Shown here piece after piece: positions 7,568 through 11,774 of a stretch of DNA of 11,774 nucleotides; the stretch's first letter is position 1; every line of letters starts with the position of its first letter. The notes under the pieces are model-generated. The model saw only the letters and a program-made list of their open reading frames with translations. It was not told where the DNA came from and made no database searches. Position numbers and translations under genes: made by a program. Source of the stretch: Pseudomonadota bacterium (lineage in GTDB: Bacteria; Pseudomonadota; Alphaproteobacteria; Sphingomonadales; Sphingomonadaceae); contig JAFAGN010000048.1 of NCBI GenBank assembly GCA_023422695.1, forward strand, positions 1-11,774, in the 5' to 3' direction.

Positions 7568-9259
7568 ATGATCGTCGCGGGAGAGGACAAACGGCGGCAG
7601 TATCGCGAAAGCGGCTGGTGGGGTGATCAAACCTTCGCCGACCTGTTCGCCGCCAATGCGGCGGCGCATCCAGAGCGGCTCGCACTGGTCGATGCGCCGA
7701 ACCGCGGCGACTTCGCGTTCGGCGAGCCGCAGCGGCTGAGCTACGCCGAACTGGCGGCGGAGATCGACCGGCTCGCGGGCGCGCTCGTCAACGTGGGGAT
7801 CGGCAAGGACGATGTGCTGCTGGTCCAGCTTCCGAACATCAGCGAGTTCGTCGCGCTTTATTTCGCGGCGGCGAAGATCGGCGCGATCGTCAGCCCGGCG
7901 GCGGTGCAGTATCGCAGCCATGAATTGAAGGGCATGTTCGGGGTCGTCGAACCCAAGGCTTTCGTCTGCGCGACGCAGGTCAAGGGCTGCGACCATGTCG
8001 GTGTGGCGGCGCCACTGCTCCATAACATCCAGCTGATGACTTTCGGCCCCGAAGCGCCCACCGGCGCGCTCGACCTCTCGACAGCGGAGGGCGACGGCGA
8101 AGCCCTCGCTGCCCATGTCGCGGCAAACCCCGTCGACGCCGACGACATTTTCACCATCTGCTGGACCTCGGGCACCACCGGCGTTCCCAAGGGCGTGCCG
8201 CGCAGTCACAATCATTGGGTCGCGGTGGCCGGGGCGGGTTACGAGGCGATGAAGGTCGGGCCGGGCGACGTCCTGCTCAATCCCTTCCCGCTGATCAACA
8301 TGGCGAGCATCGGCGGCATCACGATGTGCTGGCTGACAAGCGCCGGGACGATGGTGCTGCACCATCCCTTCGACCCTGGCGTGTACCTCAAGCAGATCGC
8401 GACTGAGCGCCCAAGCCTCACGATCGCGCCGCCCGCGGTGCTTAACATGCTGCTCCAGAATGAGGCGCTGCTGGCTTCAGTCGATCTCTCCAGCCTGCGC
8501 GTCATCGCGTCGGGATCGGCACCGCTCGCCCCCGCGATGGTGCGCGGCTTCCAGGAAAAGCTCGGCATCATCATCGTCAACGTGTTCGGGTCGAACGAGG
8601 GGATGAGCTTCATCACCGGCGAGGGCGACATGCCCGATCCCGACAAGCGCGCGAGCCTGTTCCCGCGCCGCGGCCAATATCCGCCGCCCTATGGCGAAGG
8701 CCGCGCCCCCAATATCGAAAGCCGCCTTGTCTCGCCCGGCGGCGGCGACCCGATTGAGGCGGATGGCGTGTCGGGCGAACTCCAGATCCGCGGGCCGACC
8801 TTGTTCGAGGGCTATCACAACGCCCCCGATCGCACCGCCGAGGCTTTCACCGACGACGGCTGGTTCCGCACCGGCGACCTGTTCGAGATCGCCGAGGGCG
8901 GCGACTTCTACCGCTTCGTCGGGCGCTGCAAGGATCTCATCATCCGTGGCGGGGTGAATATTTCACCTGAGGAAATCGACCAGCTGCTCGGCGGCCACCC
9001 GCTGCTCGCCGAGGCGTGCGTCTTTTCGCTCCCCGACCCGACGATGGGCGAGCGCATCGGACTTGCCTATGTGCCGCGCGGCGCCGACGATGTCAGCCTG
9101 TCCGATGTGACCGACTATCTGCGCGAAAAGGATCTCGCGGTGTTCAAGCTACCCGAACGCCTGTTCCGCTTCGATGCCTTGCCGCGCAACGTCACCAACA
9201 AGGTGATGCGCAGCGAAGTGCGCGAACAGGCGCTTGCCACTCTCGAAAAGGAAGCCTGA
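7568..9259 (+). CDS. AMP-forming acyl-/aryl-CoA ligase (ANL superfamily)
   Basis: Activates a carboxylic acid with ATP, then transfers it to CoA. The 563-residue protein has the P-loop TSGTTGVPKG (200-209), FGSNEG (340-345) at the YGxTE position, RTGDLFEI with Asp437 binding the ribose, and the hinge GRCKDLIIRGGVNISPEEID (452-471). The C-terminal catalytic Lys is probably Lys545 in RNVTNKVMR, where the usual sequence is G-K. The N-terminus (RRQYRESGWWGDQTFADL) resembles 2,3-dihydroxybenzoate-AMP ligases and alicyclic acid-CoA ligases more than classic FadD. The segment DVLLNPFPLINMASIGG lacks the HNYP motif of the dihydroxybenzoate pocket, so the substrate is probably different. The ATG at 7568 begins one base after the upstream stop, without an obvious ribosome-binding site, so translational coupling is likely. 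In context it should load an acid product of the pathway onto CoA for the downstream thiolases. Confidence 0.93.
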   Translation: MIVAGEDKRRQYRESGWWGDQTFADLFAANAAAHPERLALVDAPNRGDFAFGEPQRLSYAELAAEIDRLAGALVNVGIGKDDVLLVQLPNISEFVALYFAAAKIGAIVSPAAVQYRSHELKGMFGVVEPKAFVCATQVKGCDHVGVAAPLLHNIQLMTFGPEAPTGALDLSTAEGDGEALAAHVAANPVDADDIFTICWTSGTTGVPKGVPRSHNHWVAVAGAGYEAMKVGPGDVLLNPFPLINMASIGGITMCWLTSAGTMVLHHPFDPGVYLKQIATERPSLTIAPPAVLNMLLQNEALLASVDLSSLRVIASGSAPLAPAMVRGFQEKLGIIIVNVFGSNEGMSFITGEGDMPDPDKRASLFPRRGQYPPPYGEGRAPNIESRLVSPGGGDPIEADGVSGELQIRGPTLFEGYHNAPDRTAEAFTDDGWFRTGDLFEIAEGGDFYRFVGRCKDLIIRGGVNISPEEIDQLLGGHPLLAEACVFSLPDPTMGERIGLAYVPRGADDVSLSDVTDYLREKDLAVFKLPERLFRFDALPRNVTNKVMRSEVREQALATLEKEA

Positions 9260-9260
9260 C

Positions 9261-10490
9261 ATGGCGAAGGACGTCTTCATCCTCGGCGGCGCGCAGACCG
9301 ACTTCGCGCGCAACCTCGAACGCGAGGGCGGCGGCTTGTTCGAGCTGTTCCGCGATGTCGCCGAAGCGGCTTTCGCGGCGACCGGGATCGAACCCAAGGA
9401 AGTCGAAACCGCGCATGTCGGCAATTTCGTCGGCGAATTGTTCGCCGGACAAGGCCAGCTCGGCGGCTTTTTCGGCCACGTCCACCCCGACCTTGCGGGC
9501 ATCCCCGCGTCGCGCCACGAGGCGGCCTGCGCGTCGGGCAGCATCGCGATCCTCGCCGCCGCCGCCGAGATCGAGGCCGAACGCTACGGCCTCGCGCTGG
9601 TGCTCGGCATCGAACTGATGCGGAACGTCCCCGGCCAGCGCGCCGCCGAATATCTCGGCGCCGCCGCCTGGACGGGCCGCGAGGCACAGGAGGCGCGCTA
9701 CCTCTGGCCCTGGATGTTCGCGCGGGTTGCCGAGGAATATGAGGAACGCTTCGGGCTCGATCGCGCGCATCTGCGCGGGATTTCGGCCAATAATTTCGCC
9801 AATGCGAAGAGGAACCCCAACTCGCAAACGCGCGGCTGGGCGGTCACCGACGATCATCTGGGCGAGAATAACGAGGTCAATCCGCTGATCGAGGGGTCGC
9901 TTCGCAAATCCGACTGCGGACAGGTCACCGATGGTGCCGCCGCGATCTTTCTCGCCTCGCGCGAAGTCGCCGAAGCCTATGCCAAGCGCCGCGGCATCCC
10001 GCTCGAAAGCATCCCGCGCATCAAGGGCTGGGGCCATGCCACCGCCCCCCTCCTCTATTCGACCAAGGTCGCCGACAGCCGCGGCGGCGACTATGTCTTC
10101 CCCAGCGTGCGCAAGGCGATGATGGACGCGCTGCGCCGCGCCGAAATGCCCGACATCTATGCCTGCGACGGGGTCGAGGTGCATGATTGCTTCTCGATCA
10201 CCGAATATATGGCGATCGACCATTTTGGGATCACCAAGCCGGGCGAAAGCTGGCGCGCCGTCGAGGACGGGACGATTGCACTCGGCGGGAAGCTGCCGGT
10301 CAACCCGTCGGGCGGGCTGATCGGGCTGGGGCATCCCGTGGGTGCCACGGGGGTGCGGATGCTGCTCGACAGCTGGCGGCAGGTCACTGGGAATGCAGGC
10401 GATTATCAGGTCGAAGGCGCGCGCAACTTCGCGACCTTCAACGTCGGCGGTAGCGCGACGACCGCTGTCAGCTTCGTCGTCGGCACCTGA
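9261..10490 (+). CDS. SCP-x-type thiolase (acetyl-CoA acetyltransferase-like), stand-alone
   Basis: Thiolase-superfamily enzyme of 409 residues, probably cleaving a 3-ketoacyl-CoA with CoA. The nucleophilic Cys is Cys90 in HEAACASGS. The C-terminal half carries HDCFSITEY, the HDCF motif of SCP2-type thiolases whose Cys takes over the acid/base role, and GLGHPVGATG with the conserved His. The final strand reads FNVGGSATT without the classic CxG Cys, as expected for this subgroup. There is no SCP2 sterol-carrier domain, and no DUF35 (OB-fold) gene is adjacent, although many bacterial SCP-x thiolase homologues come with one or the other. The ATG at 9261 lies one base after the ligase stop, with AAAAGGAAG about 7 bases upstream. 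A retro-aldolase role like Ltp2 is the main alternative, but Ltp2-type enzymes need a DUF35 partner. Confidence 0.92.
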   Translation: MAKDVFILGGAQTDFARNLEREGGGLFELFRDVAEAAFAATGIEPKEVETAHVGNFVGELFAGQGQLGGFFGHVHPDLAGIPASRHEAACASGSIAILAAAAEIEAERYGLALVLGIELMRNVPGQRAAEYLGAAAWTGREAQEARYLWPWMFARVAEEYEERFGLDRAHLRGISANNFANAKRNPNSQTRGWAVTDDHLGENNEVNPLIEGSLRKSDCGQVTDGAAAIFLASREVAEAYAKRRGIPLESIPRIKGWGHATAPLLYSTKVADSRGGDYVFPSVRKAMMDALRRAEMPDIYACDGVEVHDCFSITEYMAIDHFGITKPGESWRAVEDGTIALGGKLPVNPSGGLIGLGHPVGATGVRMLLDSWRQVTGNAGDYQVEGARNFATFNVGGSATTAVSFVVGT

Positions 10491-10491
10491 T

Positions 10492-11652
10492 TTGACCGAA
10501 GCCTATCTGTACGATGCGGTCCGCACCCCGCGTGGCAAAGCACGGCCCGATGGCGGGCTTGCTGCGCTCAGTCCGCAGGAGCTTGTCCGCCAGCAGGCGG
10601 CGGCGCTTGCGGCGCGGTGCGGCGATGTCGCGGCGCATCCCGACGCGCTGATCCTCGGCTGCGTGACACAGACCGGTGCGCAGGGCGGACATCTGGCGAT
10701 GCTAGCCAAACTGCATAGCGGCCTGCCCGACACGACGGCGGTGCAGACAATCAACAATTATTGCGCCTCGGGACTGTCGGCGATCGGTCAGGCCGTCGCG
10801 CGTATCGCCAGCGGTCAGGCGTCGCACATTTTGGCGGGCGGCGTCGAGTCGATGAGCGCAACGCCGTTCCTGAGCGATCGCGCGGCCTTTTACAGCAATG
10901 ACGAGCTGCCGCCGCGCGCGCGGTTCGTCCCGCCCGTGCTTGCCGCCGACCGGCTCGCGGCCAGCGAAGACATCACGCGCGCCGAACTCGATACGGCGGC
11001 ATTGACGTCGCAGCAACGCGCGGCGCAGACCGACCAGGACGCCGCGCTGCAACGCTCGCGGATCACCACCGGGTCGCTCGACGGTGAAGAGTGTATCCGG
11101 CCGCAGACCAGCCTGGAATCGCTCACCGCGGCCCCAGCTGCGTTCGGCGAGTTGCAAAGCCAATATGCTGGCGCACTGGAAAGCGCGACGTTCGAGCCGC
11201 TGCACAGCATCGCGCACGCCCCGCCGATCTGCGACGGCGCCGGACTGGCGCTGATTGGCAGCGCGGGGCTTGGCCCGCCCCCCCGCGCGCGCGTCGTCGC
11301 CTTTGCCGATATCGGCGGCGATCCGGTGGCTTCGCTGACCGCGGGATTTGCGGCGATGGACAAGGTGCTGGAACGCGCCGGTTTGACGCTAGGCGACATG
11401 GACCGGATCGAGTTCATGGAAGCCTTTGCCGTGACCATCGCCAAATTCCTGCGCGACCGCGACGCGGACCCGGCGCGGGTCAATGTCAGCGGCGGGCATC
11501 TGGCGAAAGGCCATCCGATGGGCGCCAGCGGCGCCATCCTGACGTCGACCCTGCTCGATGCGCTCGATGCATGCGCGGGGCGATACGGGCTCGTCGTGCT
11601 GACCGGCGCGATGGGGGTCGGCGCCGCGATGGTGGTGGAGCGAGCGGCCTAG
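10492..11652 (+). CDS. Thiolase-family protein with altered active site
   Basis: A 386-residue thiolase-fold protein, close to the usual 390. The acyl-accepting Cys is present as Cys91 in NNYCASGLSA, followed by GGVESMSATPF, and the C-terminal His motif is intact in GGHLAKGHPMGASGA. Two usual catalytic features are changed. The NEAFA motif reads MEAFA (Asn to Met, position shared with the His of FadI-type HEAFA). The final C-x-G motif reads VVLTGAMGVGAAMVVE, so the second catalytic Cys is Thr. The protein may therefore be a slow or non-thiolytic member (decarboxylase, hydrolase or condensing enzyme), or rely on another base. The start is a TTG at 10492, one base after the preceding stop; it gives MTEAYLYDAVRTPRG, the standard thiolase N-terminus. 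No ribosome-binding site is clear, so coupling is likely. The stop codon abuts the insertion sequence. Confidence 0.9.
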   Translation: MTEAYLYDAVRTPRGKARPDGGLAALSPQELVRQQAAALAARCGDVAAHPDALILGCVTQTGAQGGHLAMLAKLHSGLPDTTAVQTINNYCASGLSAIGQAVARIASGQASHILAGGVESMSATPFLSDRAAFYSNDELPPRARFVPPVLAADRLAASEDITRAELDTAALTSQQRAAQTDQDAALQRSRITTGSLDGEECIRPQTSLESLTAAPAAFGELQSQYAGALESATFEPLHSIAHAPPICDGAGLALIGSAGLGPPPRARVVAFADIGGDPVASLTAGFAAMDKVLERAGLTLGDMDRIEFMEAFAVTIAKFLRDRDADPARVNVSGGHLAKGHPMGASGAILTSTLLDALDACAGRYGLVVLTGAMGVGAAMVVERAA

Positions 11653-11774
11653 GGTCTGTACTCAATTGACGTGATGGCGTTGTTATGATTCAAGCTGCTA
11701 GGGAGGCTTGGATCATGGCGGATCATTTCTGGCTGAGCGAGGGACAATGGGCGGCGATCGAGCCGCACATTCCG
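11653..11774 (+). mobile_element. IS5-family-like insertion sequence, left end (partial)
   Basis: The bases right after the thiolase stop, beginning GGTCTGTACTCAATTGACG, look like an IS terminus: composition drops from very GC-rich to mixed, and a transposase start follows 62 bases later. The sequence just before it reads CTAG, including the stop codon, which fits the YTAR target preference known for part of the IS5 family. The right end, the second inverted repeat and the other copy of the target duplication lie outside the window, so the exact boundary is uncertain by a few bases. Confidence 0.65.
11715..11774 (+). CDS. IS5-family transposase, N-terminal fragment (cut by window edge)
   Basis: Only the first 20 residues are in the window: MADHFWLSEGQWAAIEPHIP. 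This closely follows the start of IS5-family (DUF4096-type) transposases, which read M-x-x-x-F-W-L-S-x-x-Q-x-x-x-I-x-P. A good ribosome-binding site, GGGAGG (11701-11706), lies 8 bases before the ATG. The DDE catalytic residues are outside the window, so it cannot be judged whether the transposase is intact. Confidence 0.8.
   Translation, partial: MADHFWLSEGQWAAIEPHIP

Noticed and set aside
6475..7590. Minus-strand open frame opposite the oxygenase gene
   Set aside because: No domain recognised and no ribosome-binding site seen; the plus-strand gene has all four iron ligands. The same reasoning applies to the minus-strand frame at 9192-10334.
5105..11652. Steroid or bile-acid degradation cluster
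   Set aside because: NMO-like, SCP-x thiolase and CoA ligase genes occur in steroid clusters, but no KstD, KshA, HsaC-type, IpdAB or DUF35 genes are here, and a carotenoid-type oxygenase is not part of that pathway.
11666..11689. TTGACG and TATGAT as a transposase promoter in the IS left end
   Set aside because: The hexamers are good, but the spacer is only 12 bases, too short for sigma-70 RNA polymerase.

Overview
The window looks like a chromosomal segment of a GC-rich alphaproteobacterium, most likely a sphingomonad (Sphingopyxis, Sphingomonas or Novosphingobium type). This is an inference. It rests on a TonB-dependent receptor with the EEIIVTAQKRAE-type TonB box and a terminal Phe, a dispersed hairpin repeat of the kind common in this group, and overall codon use. 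No rRNA, tRNA or CRISPR array is visible.

Layout. Positions 1-58 hold a hairpin repeat just past the end of guaB. Three genes then lie on the minus strand: guaB (65-1522, IMP dehydrogenase, housekeeping), a double-domain HxlR-type regulator (1641-2594), and a TonB-dependent outer-membrane receptor (2685-4985). A short hairpin separates the receptor from the regulator. A 119-base divergent intergenic region (4986-5104) carries a perfect 7+11+7 palindrome, a good candidate operator. On the plus strand five genes form a very tight operon, with junctions of -4, +1, +1 and +1 bases: a nitronate-monooxygenase-like flavoprotein (5105-6073), a carotenoid/stilbene-cleavage-type oxygenase (6070-7566), an acyl-/aryl-CoA ligase (7568-9259), an SCP-x-type thiolase (9261-10490) and a second, catalytically unusual thiolase (10492-11652). 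The window ends inside the left part of an IS5-like insertion sequence that begins right at the last thiolase's stop codon.

How the genes may work together (inference). The receptor would import a hydrophobic or aromatic substrate. The iron(II) oxygenase would cleave a C=C bond. The ligase would attach CoA to an acid derived from the product, and the flavoprotein and two thiolases would process CoA thioesters. The HxlR protein is the obvious candidate regulator, acting at the palindrome. An aldehyde dehydrogenase, enoyl-CoA hydratase and acyl-CoA dehydrogenase are not in the window, so the pathway is incomplete here and the substrate cannot be named. Three enzymes depart from their textbook active sites: the oxygenase has Gln where the first second-shell Glu is expected, the last thiolase lacks the second catalytic Cys and the NEAF Asn, and the SCP-x thiolase lacks its usual SCP2 or DUF35 partner. 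This makes the operon more interesting than a routine beta-oxidation cluster.
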